From: Flavobacterium terrisoli
Lineage (GTDB): Bacteria > Bacteroidota > Bacteroidia > Flavobacteriales > Flavobacteriaceae
DNA: 64,000 bases
Assembly (NCBI RefSeq): GCF_030167905.1
Contig: NZ_JARGNA010000008.1
Location: forward strand, 186,001 to 250,000
Direction: 5' to 3'
Shown here: piece after piece, positions 1 to 8,247 of the stretch
Layout: every line of letters starts with the position of its first letter
Position numbering within the stretch: the stretch's first letter is position 1
Position numbers and translations under genes: made by a program
Notes under the pieces: generated by a model
The model's database searches: none
Told to the model about the DNA's origin: nothing
The model's input: the letters and a program-made list of their open reading frames with translations, nothing else

Positions 1-247
1 TTGGCCCAACTCTATCATCATTATCCGTGCCTTTTACGCCGTCACCGTAATCGTTGGCGAAATTGGACAATATCTGCAAACCAACAGTGGTCAGTAACAG
101 TAATCCGAAAATCCTCCAGTTAAAAACTTGTGTCGGTGTCAAAACTTCTTCGGTCGGTCTGGAAAGTGCATAAAAACTTCCAACAATAATTCCCGATACC
201 GAAAGTGGCAATGTTCTAACGCGTGCGGCTTCAATCCAGTGTTTCAT
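1..247 (-). CDS. menA: 1,4-dihydroxy-2-naphthoate prenyltransferase MenA (N-terminal part, cut by window edge)
   Basis: Only the first 82 codons are in the window. The reverse strand reads MKHWIEAARVRTLPLSVSGI and continues to the Asp-rich prenyl-diphosphate motif NDYGDGVKGTD, which is typical of UbiA-family prenyltransferases. The WIEAxRxRTLPLS beginning is characteristic of MenA. The enzyme attaches the polyprenyl tail to dihydroxynaphthoate in the inner membrane during menaquinone synthesis. It lies 16 bases after the stop of the large PH-domain gene and in the same direction as menB, so it is probably the distal gene of a menB-led operon. The remainder lies outside the window. Confidence 0.9.
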   Translation of the reverse strand, partial: MKHWIEAARVRTLPLSVSGIIVGSFYALSRPTEEVLTPTQVFNWRIFGLLLLTTVGLQILSNFANDYGDGVKGTDNDDRVGP

Positions 248-263
248 AGTAGTTTTAATTTAT

Positions 264-1766
264 TTACATCCAATTGCTGTTTGAGGTTTCAATCTCATAC
301 AACCAAAGGTTTACATACTCGTTTATTTTATCAAACTTTCCCAAATGAAAAGTAATGTTTCCGCCTGCAGTATGCATCGTCAGCGAACCTATATTTAAGC
401 TTTTGTGCCAAAATAACTGTGAAGTCGTTATGGCTTGTATTTTTTCAATCTGAATGATGTTATGATCAATATCCCAGGCACCACTTTGCTTGATGATATG
501 ATTGTCATTGACAAACAATCGGTAATTCCTGAACCCGAAAAACAATACAACCAATACAAAAACGGCATAAAAAACAGCCACATTTAAGTATTCAAATGCT
601 TTGGGTTCAATATAATTTCCAAATATCCAATAACCCGTTAAAGGTAGTACAATTATCAGAAAAATGGAAAATATCAGTTTGCGAAAATTAGGCTTCATCA
701 TAATGCCTTTTTGCGGTAGTTCCTTGAACAACAATTTCAAAATTTCATCGCGTTCAAAAGCATTACAGCCTGGAATTTCAATCAGTGATTTGCTTTCCTG
801 CTTTCCGTTGCTAATGGCCTGCTTGATTTTTATCTCAAGGACATCGAGCTTTTTTTGAAGATAATTTCTGGAAATTTTGACAATCTGAACTTTCTCTGGT
901 TTCAATATGGTGCTTTGGGTATTTATAAGACCATACGTCAACATTAACGAACCTTTTTGTTTCGTTACTGCATAATCGAAAAACTTGATTAAGGTACGGC
1001 CGATATTGATCAGAAAAACAACACTGAACATAATCAGGACGAATATCAAACCTGAATACCACAGCGAATTGTTATCGACAAAACCTTCTATGCGTTCGGT
1101 TTTGATAAAGTCTTCCGCTCCGGCCTGATGGAGGTTTTCATAAATCGTAAAAAAGAACGTCAGTATCAATCCGACACTTTTGACATAATTAGAAGTAATC
1201 CCGATTTTCAGTAAGCTGACCAAATTAATTTTGAGGAAAGGAATGGCTTTCTGTTCTGTTGTTTCTGTTGTAACTTCATTTTCAGCAACAACCGCTTTCT
1301 TGCCTTCGTTTTCCAGCAATTTCGATTTTAAGGCAATCGCCAACTTATGCGAAATGGCTTTGATATTACCTTCTTTCTTATCGCTTCCGGCGGTATCGAC
1401 ATCTAACGCATAAACACCAATGATTCGTTGTACCAACGATTGTTTGATATTTACCTGCTGGATTTTATGCAGTTGAATAGTCGTTCTGGTTTTGTTGATG
1501 ATGCCATCGCTGATGATAAACTCATCGTTTTCGTCATCAATATGGAAAGTAAAATTGCGGTATTTCAGAAAAGAATATATTCCCAACCAGGTAAACATCC
1601 CTAATAAAATCAATGAACCAACCAAAATTGATTTTGAGTCTGCTTTAAATAAGGTAATCACAATAATCGGCCAGGTCGCTTTTAACACCTGAAAGGCGGA
1701 TTCTAAAAAAATCACTAAAATGCCCACCAAAGACTGGCGTTGTGGCTGATTAAAATTGGTTTCCAT
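264..1766 (-). CDS. Large bacterial PH-domain membrane protein (YdbT-like)
   Basis: A 500-residue protein with several hydrophobic segments (around residues 30-65, 190-215, 235-260 and 360-410). Between them are three soluble blocks that look like bPH2 domains, near residues 68-150, 265-350 and 415-490. Each has the family's strand pattern of 'sG.i.....tiqlhKIQqV.i.qs..qri.G...l'. This matches the YdbT-type organisation of Bacillus. Its ATG overlaps the stop of the smaller PH-domain gene by one base (TAATG), so the two are probably translationally coupled and may form a membrane complex. It sits between menB and menA. The biochemical role is not known; in Bacillus the YdbS/YdbT pair has been linked to resistance to membrane-active compounds. 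A menaquinone role is only suggested by position. Confidence 0.85.
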   Translation of the reverse strand: METNFNQPQRQSLVGILVIFLESAFQVLKATWPIIVITLFKADSKSILVGSLILLGMFTWLGIYSFLKYRNFTFHIDDENDEFIISDGIINKTRTTIQLHKIQQVNIKQSLVQRIIGVYALDVDTAGSDKKEGNIKAISHKLAIALKSKLLENEGKKAVVAENEVTTETTEQKAIPFLKINLVSLLKIGITSNYVKSVGLILTFFFTIYENLHQAGAEDFIKTERIEGFVDNNSLWYSGLIFVLIMFSVVFLINIGRTLIKFFDYAVTKQKGSLMLTYGLINTQSTILKPEKVQIVKISRNYLQKKLDVLEIKIKQAISNGKQESKSLIEIPGCNAFERDEILKLLFKELPQKGIMMKPNFRKLIFSIFLIIVLPLTGYWIFGNYIEPKAFEYLNVAVFYAVFVLVVLFFGFRNYRLFVNDNHIIKQSGAWDIDHNIIQIEKIQAITTSQLFWHKSLNIGSLTMHTAGGNITFHLGKFDKINEYVNLWLYEIETSNSNWM

Positions 1767-2281
1767 TACAATTGCTTTTGAATTTTACCCATCAACAATT
1801 GTTTGATATTTTCGGCTTCTTCTTTGGCAATTCCGGGAATTTCAATATCACTCGAAACACCACCTGCAGTGAATATTTCCACTTTGGCCAAACCAAAAAA
1901 ACGGGCAATAAAACCTTCGTGAAGTGCTACGTGCTGTACGCGATTATAAGGAATAACCATCGTATTGGTCGCAATAATGCCACTGCGAAAGATAACATCG
2001 TGATTCCTGAAAGCGTATGCTTTTTTCTTAAATCCGATATAGGCAAAAAGCAAAAAGAACAAAACAAACAGTATATAAGCCGTAATAAAAAGCCAATTAT
2101 TTTCGGCGATTTCTTCAATAAAAATGATTGCAACTGTAAGCGCAATACCAACCAACAAAAGCAGTATTCCCCTGGAGAGCAATATCTCCTTCCAATAATT
2201 TGGATGCAATTTGGTCAATGCTACCGTTTCATATCTCGGTAAACTTGTAGTATCTATGGTTTCGTTTGTAAAGTCTTCCAT
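1766..2281 (-). CDS. Small bacterial PH-domain membrane protein (YdbS-like)
   Basis: About 171 residues. Two adjacent hydrophobic helices (near residues 40-60 and 65-88) are followed by one bPH2 domain with the family pattern 'frsGiiatntmViPynRvQHVal.eGfiaRffGLakveiftAGG'. An in-frame ATG at 2299 would add six residues and overlap the menB stop by 13 bases; the ATG at 2281 lies 5 bases beyond that stop. I prefer 2281 but cannot exclude 2299. The gene is followed, with a one-base stop/start overlap, by the larger PH-domain gene, which is the usual YdbS-YdbT order. Function unknown; probably a partner of the next protein in the inner membrane. Confidence 0.85.
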   Translation of the reverse strand: MEDFTNETIDTTSLPRYETVALTKLHPNYWKEILLSRGILLLLVGIALTVAIIFIEEIAENNWLFITAYILFVLFFLLFAYIGFKKKAYAFRNHDVIFRSGIIATNTMVIPYNRVQHVALHEGFIARFFGLAKVEIFTAGGVSSDIEIPGIAKEEAENIKQLLMGKIQKQL

Positions 2282-2286
2282 AGCCG

Positions 2287-3129
2287 TTAAGGAATCCATT
2301 TATTTTTCCCAAAGTTGGGTTTTCTCTTTTCCAAAAAGGCATTTCTTCCTTCAATGGCTTCATCCGTCATGTATGCCAAACGCGTGGCTTCTCCAGCGAA
2401 AACCTGTTGACCAACCATACCGTCATCAGTTAAATTCATCGCAAACTTCAGCATTTTGATGGAGGTTGGTGATTTCTCCAAAATCTCCTGCGCCCATTGG
2501 TAAGCTGTATCTTCCAGTTCTTCATGCGGAATCACCGCATTGACCATGCCCATTTCAAAAGCGTCCTGTGCGGAATAATTTCGACCCAAAAAGAAAATCT
2601 CACGCGCTTTCTTTTGCCCAACCATTTTGGCCAGATAAGCCGAACCATAACCACCGTCAAAGCTTGTTACATCCGCATCGGTTTGTTTAAAAATAGCGTA
2701 TTCCTTGCTCGCCAATGTCAAATCACAAACTACGTGCAAACTGTGTCCGCCTCCAACAGCCCAACCCGGAACAACCGCGATGACCACTTTTGGCATAAAT
2801 CGAATCAAACGCTGTACTTCAAGGATATTTAACCTGTGGTAGCCATCTTCGCCAACATAACCCTGATGACCGCGGGCTTTTTGGTCCCCGCCGCTGCAAA
2901 AAGACCAAATACCGTCTTTGGTGCTTGGGCCTTCAGCCGATAACAAAACCACACCGATAGAAGTGTCTTCCATGGCGTCATAAAAAGCTTTATATAATTC
3001 GCTGGTGGTTTTCGGGCGGAAAGCATTGCGGACATTCGGTCGGTTAAACGCAATTCGGGCAACGCCATCACATTTTTTATAGGTGATATCTTCAAATGCT
3101 GCGGCAGTAATCCAATTGATGGTACTCAT
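2287..3129 (-). CDS. menB: 1,4-dihydroxy-2-naphthoyl-CoA synthase MenB
   Basis: 280 residues, crotonase fold. It cyclises o-succinylbenzoyl-CoA to dihydroxynaphthoyl-CoA in menaquinone synthesis. Visible family motifs are the oxyanion-hole region FCSGGDQKARG (residues 78-88), VPGWAVGGGHSL (120-131) and FKQTDADVTSFDGGYGSAY (148-166). Asp151 sits where the E. coli enzyme has the glycine (Gly156) that makes room for a bicarbonate cofactor. An Asp here, as in the mycobacterial enzyme, marks the bicarbonate-independent class. Asp158 matches the second conserved catalytic Asp. It is the first gene of the minus-strand run to menA and is divergent from the C1 peptidase gene, with about 130 bases between them. 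Confidence 0.97.
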   Translation of the reverse strand: MSTINWITAAAFEDITYKKCDGVARIAFNRPNVRNAFRPKTTSELYKAFYDAMEDTSIGVVLLSAEGPSTKDGIWSFCSGGDQKARGHQGYVGEDGYHRLNILEVQRLIRFMPKVVIAVVPGWAVGGGHSLHVVCDLTLASKEYAIFKQTDADVTSFDGGYGSAYLAKMVGQKKAREIFFLGRNYSAQDAFEMGMVNAVIPHEELEDTAYQWAQEILEKSPTSIKMLKFAMNLTDDGMVGQQVFAGEATRLAYMTDEAIEGRNAFLEKRKPNFGKNKWIP

Positions 3130-3256
3130 ATCAAAAGTTGCTTTATAAGGATTATTATATTTTAGTTAAAAATATTTGTCTGCTGACAAAAACTATTATT
3201 TTAGCGTAAAAATAAATCATTTGTTTGACTTTAACCACAACACAAATCATATTCTT

Positions 3257-4348
3257 ATGAATAAAACACTGCTTACCATTGCCTCGCTATTTTTCGGTTT
3301 AAATACGTTTGCCCAAGCGTATGATTTTCAAACCATTAAAAATATTGAAGCCACTCCGGTTACCGCACAGGAAAACACGGGAACGTGCTGGAGTTTCTCT
3401 TCCACTTCCTTTTTAGAAGCCGAAATCATTCGTACTACAGGTACTACAATCGACTTATCTGAGATGTACAATGTGAGAAATACCTATTTGGATAAAGGAG
3501 AAAATTACGTTTCGCGTCAGGGAAAAGCACAATTTGGCGAAGGTGGCTTGAATCATGACGTTATCAATAGCGCTTTGAAATATGGTATTGCACTTCAAAA
3601 TGAATTCTCAGGAAAAATTTATGATACCGCCAAACACGATCACACCCGATTGGTAAAAGAACTGAATGCCATACTCAAAAAAGCAGTTGAAGACACTCCG
3701 GTTAAATACCCAACATGGAAAACCGACTATACAGCGGTTTTAGATAAATATATGGGCACGACAGCCAATGTAAAACCAATTAGTGCTGCCGCTTTTTTAG
3801 CCAATTACAAAATCAATTTACACGATTATGTTACGATTACTTCTTTTACCCATCAGCCTGTTTATAGCCAATTCATTCTGAATATTCCTGATAATTTTGC
3901 CAATGGTTCTTTTTACAATCTGCCTTTGGATGAATTTGTTCAGAATATTGATTATGCTTTGGACAAAGGATTTACCGTTGCCATAGACAGTGATGTGAGC
4001 GAAGCAACTTTTTCGACCAGAACCGGTGTCGCAGTAATCCCTGAAAATGCAGAAGATGTTAACCTGATTAAAGTCGAAATCAAACCGGAGAAAAAAATCA
4101 CCCCAGAATTCCGCCAGGCTGAGTTCGAAAATTACAATACTACCGATGATCATTTGATGCATATTGTAGGCAAATCCAAAGACCAAAAAGGAAATATCTA
4201 TTACAAAGTCAAAAATTCCTGGGGCAATAAATCGGGAATTGAAGGCTATGTTTATATGAGTGTTTCTTATTTGAGATTAAAAGCCATTTCAGTTTTATTA
4301 CACAAAGACGCACTGATGCCGCAGACTAAAAAAGCTTTGGGTTTATAG
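3257..4348 (+). CDS. Exported C1-family cysteine peptidase (aminopeptidase C / bleomycin hydrolase-like)
   Basis: I start this at the ATG at 3257, because it gives a clean signal peptide (MNKTLLTIASLFFGLNTFAQ) and the upstream in-frame extension is not protein-like. The 363-residue product has the papain-family triad of the C1B branch: Cys44 in ENTGTCWSFSS, a His near residue 302 in HLMHIVGKS, and Asn320 in VKNSWGNKSG. The long insertion between Cys and His is as in bleomycin hydrolases. Unlike cytosolic PepC it is exported, so it probably acts in the periplasm or outside the cell. A hairpin terminator follows directly, so it is probably a single-gene unit. Confidence 0.9.
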   Translation: MNKTLLTIASLFFGLNTFAQAYDFQTIKNIEATPVTAQENTGTCWSFSSTSFLEAEIIRTTGTTIDLSEMYNVRNTYLDKGENYVSRQGKAQFGEGGLNHDVINSALKYGIALQNEFSGKIYDTAKHDHTRLVKELNAILKKAVEDTPVKYPTWKTDYTAVLDKYMGTTANVKPISAAAFLANYKINLHDYVTITSFTHQPVYSQFILNIPDNFANGSFYNLPLDEFVQNIDYALDKGFTVAIDSDVSEATFSTRTGVAVIPENAEDVNLIKVEIKPEKKITPEFRQAEFENYNTTDDHLMHIVGKSKDQKGNIYYKVKNSWGNKSGIEGYVYMSVSYLRLKAISVLLHKDALMPQTKKALGL

Positions 4349-4373
4349 CCAACCAACATAGAATCACATTATT

Positions 4374-4398
4374 AAAACCTGCTTTTAGCAGGTTTTTT
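4374..4398 (+). terminator. Rho-independent terminator after the C1 peptidase gene
   Basis: AAAACCTGC pairs perfectly with GCAGGTTTT around a five-base loop, followed by a T run. It lies 26 bases after the stop codon. Confidence 0.85.
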
Positions 4399-4435
4399 GT
4401 TTTTATTTCTATATTTATCCAAACAAATAAACAAA

Positions 4436-5680
4436 ATGCAACAATTTACCCGCCAGGAAAAGCTCAGGCACTTATTTGGTTTCCCCGTAATCATTGCCTC
4501 TTTGGGCTATTTTGTAGATATCTATGATTTGCTTCTTTTTGGGATTGTACGCATTCCCAGTCTGAATGATATGGGATTGGAAGCTGATACTGTTGGTACC
4601 ATGATTATCAATTACCAAATGGTTGGACTCGTTTTGGGCGGTATTATCTGGGGCATTTTCGGGGATAAAAAAGGAAGGCTTTCGGTGCTTTTTGGTTCAA
4701 TAATAGTGTATTCCTTAGCCAATATTGCCTGTGGCTTTTTACCGCAAATGGATTTTGCAGACAAAGGCGTAATTTATGCCTGGCTTCGTTTTATTGCCGG
4801 AATTGGTTTGGCTGGTGAATTGGGTGCCGGAATCACTTTGGTTTCCGAAACCTTACCCAAAGAACTTCGTGCTATCGGAACGTCAATCATTGCCGGCTTT
4901 GGGGTTTTGGGTGCTGTGGTAGCACAATTCACCGTAGAGCTCGCGGGAAGCTGGACAACCGCTTATTTTATTGGCGGTGGATTAGGATTGATGTTGTTGG
5001 TACTGAGAATCAGTGTTGCTGAAAGCGGCATGTTTAAAAATGTTAAGGAAAACCATTCGATTAAAAGAGGTGATTTTTTGGCTTTTTTTACCACCAAAAA
5101 GCTTTTTGTCAAATATCTAAAATGTATTTTAATTGGTGTCCCGATTTGGTATTGCATTGGGATTTTGGTTTTTATGGCCAATCAATTTGCTCCCGAAATG
5201 GGCATCACGTCTATCAATCCGGGGAAAGCCATTATGTGGACCTATATCTCAACTTCTGTGGGTGATTTTTCCTCCGGCTTTATTTCCCATGCTTTGCGTT
5301 CGCGTAAAAAGACCATTCTTTATATGCAAATGTTTACCTTTATTGGGGTAGCCTTACTCCTTTTTAGTGGTAACAAAAGTGAAAATATGTATTATTTCTA
5401 CTGTGGCTGGATTGGCTTGGGCTCTGGTTTCTGGGCAATGTTTGTAACCGTTTCCGCAGAACAATTTGGCACCAATATGCGAAGTACTGCCACTACCAGT
5501 GTGCCCAATATGGTTCGTGGCTCAGTACCGATTATGCTGATTGGGTTCGATTATTTAAAACTCAGCAATACGGTGATTTTCTCGGCGGCTGTTATCGGAC
5601 TGATTGCATTTTCTTTGGGAATTTATGCAACCTTTACCATCAGTGAAACACATAATAGAGAAATGGATTTTGTGGAATGA
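4436..5680 (+). CDS. Major facilitator superfamily transporter
   Basis: 414 residues from the ATG at 4436 (MQQFTRQEKLRHLFG). A start at 4397 would run into the terminator of the preceding gene. About twelve hydrophobic helices are visible, with the MFS signature GIFGDKKGRLSVL between helices 2 and 3 and a helix-5-like GVLGAVVAQFTVELAGSW segment. The start (Y-F-V-D-I-Y-D) and the RxxxGIGLAGELGAGITLVSE segment resemble the metabolite:H+ symporter branch. The substrate cannot be told from sequence. It is followed after 10 bases by a small membrane protein gene, so the two may be co-transcribed. Confidence 0.88.
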   Translation: MQQFTRQEKLRHLFGFPVIIASLGYFVDIYDLLLFGIVRIPSLNDMGLEADTVGTMIINYQMVGLVLGGIIWGIFGDKKGRLSVLFGSIIVYSLANIACGFLPQMDFADKGVIYAWLRFIAGIGLAGELGAGITLVSETLPKELRAIGTSIIAGFGVLGAVVAQFTVELAGSWTTAYFIGGGLGLMLLVLRISVAESGMFKNVKENHSIKRGDFLAFFTTKKLFVKYLKCILIGVPIWYCIGILVFMANQFAPEMGITSINPGKAIMWTYISTSVGDFSSGFISHALRSRKKTILYMQMFTFIGVALLLFSGNKSENMYYFYCGWIGLGSGFWAMFVTVSAEQFGTNMRSTATTSVPNMVRGSVPIMLIGFDYLKLSNTVIFSAAVIGLIAFSLGIYATFTISETHNREMDFVE

Positions 5681-5690
5681 TAATAACACT

Positions 5691-6212
5691 ATGAAAAAAC
5701 TCGGAACCTTTCTGCTTATCATTTTAATTTCTGCACTATTAGCGGCTATTTACGGTGCATTGCACGATCAGGTAACTTATACTATTTCGAGTGAATATTT
5801 CACCGTATTTAAGTTTGACCAATTTGGCTTTACCGATTGGGGCCATAAAAATCCGAGGGCAACAACTGCTTTAATTGGAATATTGGCTACTTGGTGGGTC
5901 GGATTGTTTATCGGTATTTTTCAGGGCTTGATTGGTTTCATTCACAAAACACCAAAGCTGATGTTTCAATATGCTTTCAAAGCGGTATTGATAACATTAG
6001 GCATTACCATAATTTTTGGTTTTGTTGGTTATCTAACCGAGAAATTTAACCCTACGGCTTATCCTGATTGCTGTTCTCCATATACCATAAAAGATGGAAA
6101 GAGTTTTCGGATTGTTGGTTCCATTCACAATTACAGTTATGCCGGCGGTGAAATTGGTGCCTTTATCGGAATTGCTTATCAAATTATTATGAAAAGAAAA
6201 ACGATGGTTTAA
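5691..6212 (+). CDS. Small membrane protein of unknown function
   Basis: 173 residues from the ATG at 5691, which lies 10 bases after the MFS stop; the longer reading from 5604 would overlap the transporter. Four hydrophobic segments are visible (about residues 5-23, 62-82, 95-118 and 150-168). Between the second and third pair is a charged/aromatic stretch (TEKFNPTAYPDCCSPYTIKDG). I do not recognise the family. It may be co-transcribed with the MFS gene and end before the lipA promoter region. Confidence 0.75.
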   Translation: MKKLGTFLLIILISALLAAIYGALHDQVTYTISSEYFTVFKFDQFGFTDWGHKNPRATTALIGILATWWVGLFIGIFQGLIGFIHKTPKLMFQYAFKAVLITLGITIIFGFVGYLTEKFNPTAYPDCCSPYTIKDGKSFRIVGSIHNYSYAGGEIGAFIGIAYQIIMKRKTMV

Positions 6213-6326
6213 ATCCGCTTTTTTAACAACAATTTTGGAATCTAAAATTAAGAATTCTAAATCCAACCTTTGTATCTTTGCAATTCGAAAACGAGCGTCA
6301 GCATACTGACGAAGCAAATTGCAATT

Positions 6327-7196
6327 ATGGAATCAGTCCTCGACAATAACTTACCCGTTGGCAAACCTAAATGGCTAAAAGTCAAATTGCCTATCGGTCA
6401 AAAATATACTGAACTTCGCGGTTTGGTTGACAAATACAAACTCAACACCATTTGTACTTCGGGCAGTTGCCCAAATATGGGCGAATGTTGGGGCGAAGGA
6501 ACAGCCACCTTTATGATTTTAGGGAATATCTGTACGCGTTCCTGTGGTTTTTGCGGCGTTAAAACCGGAAGACCTGAAACCGTAGATTGGGACGAACCGG
6601 AGAAAGTAGCGCGCTCGATTAAAATCATGAAAATCAAACACGCCGTAATCACCAGTGTGGATCGCGACGATTTGAAAGATATGGGTTCGATTATCTGGTT
6701 TGAAACCGTGCAGGCGATTCGCAGAATGAATCCGGAAACAACTTTAGAAACCTTAATTCCCGATTTCCAAGGCGTAGAAAGAATTATCGACCGCATCGTG
6801 GAAGCCAATCCGGAAGTGGTTTCACACAACGTAGAAACGGTTCGTCGCTTAACCCGTGAAGTGAGAATCCAGGCAAAATATGACCGTAGTTTGGCTGTGT
6901 TGAAATACTTAAAACAACAAGGCATCAAAAGAACCAAATCGGGTATCATGCTTGGCTTGGGTGAAACCGAAGAAGAAGTGATCCAAACAATGCGCGATTT
7001 AAGAGATAATGATGTCGACATCGTAACGATCGGACAATATTTGCAACCCAGCAAAAAACACTTACCCGTAAAAGAATTCATCAGACCGGAACAATTCGAG
7101 AAGTACGAAAAAATCGGAAAAGAAATGGGATTCCGTCACGTAGAAAGTGGCGCTTTGGTACGTTCTTCTTATCACGCCGAAAAACACATTCTTTAA
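6327..7196 (+). CDS. lipA: Lipoyl synthase LipA
   Basis: 289 residues from the ATG at 6327. A radical-SAM enzyme that inserts two sulfurs into octanoyl groups on lipoyl domains. Both iron-sulfur sites are intact: the auxiliary cluster Cys43-x4-Cys48-x5-Cys54 ([12 protein letters not shown]) and the SAM cluster Cys69-x3-Cys73-x2-Cys76 (CTRSCGFC). The C-terminal RSSYHAE motif (from residue 279) supplies the conserved serine ligand. Upstream codons are in frame back to 6270 but cover a TATCTTTG promoter-like box at 6273-6280, which supports the later start. gap follows after 12 bases. Confidence 0.97.
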   Translation: MESVLDNNLPVGKPKWLKVKLPIGQKYTELRGLVDKYKLNTICTSGSCPNMGECWGEGTATFMILGNICTRSCGFCGVKTGRPETVDWDEPEKVARSIKIMKIKHAVITSVDRDDLKDMGSIIWFETVQAIRRMNPETTLETLIPDFQGVERIIDRIVEANPEVVSHNVETVRRLTREVRIQAKYDRSLAVLKYLKQQGIKRTKSGIMLGLGETEEEVIQTMRDLRDNDVDIVTIGQYLQPSKKHLPVKEFIRPEQFEKYEKIGKEMGFRHVESGALVRSSYHAEKHIL

Positions 7197-7208
7197 TACG
7201 CTGTTTCC

Positions 7209-8201
7209 ATGAGCAAAACATGCATTGCCATCAATGGTTTTGGAAGAATTGGCCGTAATCTGTTTCGATTATTGCTCAATCATCCTAACATTGAAGTCGT
7301 AGCCATCAATGACATCGCCGACAATCGCACGATGGCGCATTTAATCAAGTACGACAGCATTCACGGCGTTTTGCCTTTTGAAGTTTCTTATGATGACAAA
7401 TCAATTATCGTAAACGGACAACATTATACTTTTTTTCACGAAAGCAACATCAGCAACCTCAAATGGGAGAATATTGATTTTGTGGTGGAAAGCACCGGGA
7501 AATACAAGACATTCGAAGAAATCAACCAACATGTTTCAGCCGGAGCCAAAAAAGTCATTCTTTCCGCACCAAGTGAAGTACCCGAAATCAAAACAGTAGT
7601 TTTAGGTGTTAACGAAAACATTTTAGAAGGAACTGAAGTTATCGTGTCCAATGCCAGTTGTACGACTAATAATGCCGCACCGATGATTCAGGTCATCAAC
7701 GAATTGTGTGGCATTGAACAAGCCTATATCACTACGGTTCACTCCTATACTACCGACCAAAGTTTACACGATCAACCGCACAAAGATTTGCGTCGTGCCC
7801 GTGGTGCGAGTCAGTCGATTGTACCAACCACAACCGGTGCGGCCAAAGCACTTACTAAAATCTTCCCTGAAATGGAAGGCAAAATCGGAGGCAGCGGTAT
7901 CCGCGTTCCGGTTCCCGATGGTTCACTAACAGATATTACCTGTTATGTCAAAAAACAAGTGACCATTGAAGAAATCAATTTGGCGTTTAAAAAAGCGGCG
8001 GAAACCAACTTAAAGGGAATTCTCGCTTATACCGAAGACCCGATTGTTTCTGTCGATATTTTGGGCAATCAAAACTCCTGCCTGTTTGACGCGCAACTCA
8101 CTTCTGTCATTGATAAAATGGTAAAAGTCGTGGGTTGGTATGACAATGAAATAGGTTATTCTTGTCGAATAATTGACTTGATTATTTTGTTAAAAAAATA
8201 A
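7209..8201 (+). CDS. gap: Glyceraldehyde-3-phosphate dehydrogenase, type I
   Basis: 330 residues. N-terminal Rossmann motif INGFGRIGRN, with Asp35 in AINDIAD indicating preference for NAD over NADP. Catalytic Cys151 lies in SNASCTTNN and the general base His178 in TTVHSYT. The C terminus WYDNEIGYSCR is the normal family ending. It converts glyceraldehyde-3-phosphate to 1,3-bisphosphoglycerate in the cytoplasm. The ATG is 12 bases after lipA and in the same direction, so co-transcription is likely. Many Flavobacteria have a second gap gene; whether this is the glycolytic or the anabolic copy cannot be decided here. Confidence 0.95.
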   Translation: MSKTCIAINGFGRIGRNLFRLLLNHPNIEVVAINDIADNRTMAHLIKYDSIHGVLPFEVSYDDKSIIVNGQHYTFFHESNISNLKWENIDFVVESTGKYKTFEEINQHVSAGAKKVILSAPSEVPEIKTVVLGVNENILEGTEVIVSNASCTTNNAAPMIQVINELCGIEQAYITTVHSYTTDQSLHDQPHKDLRRARGASQSIVPTTTGAAKALTKIFPEMEGKIGGSGIRVPVPDGSLTDITCYVKKQVTIEEINLAFKKAAETNLKGILAYTEDPIVSVDILGNQNSCLFDAQLTSVIDKMVKVVGWYDNEIGYSCRIIDLIILLKK

Positions 8202-8247
8202 TTTTACTACATTTATAGCCCTAAATCTTTATAAATCCTGCAAAACC

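Noticed and set aside
6398..7081. 227-codon open frame opposite lipA
   Set aside because: It lies entirely within lipA on the other strand, has a composition typical of an antisense shadow and no recognisable domain.
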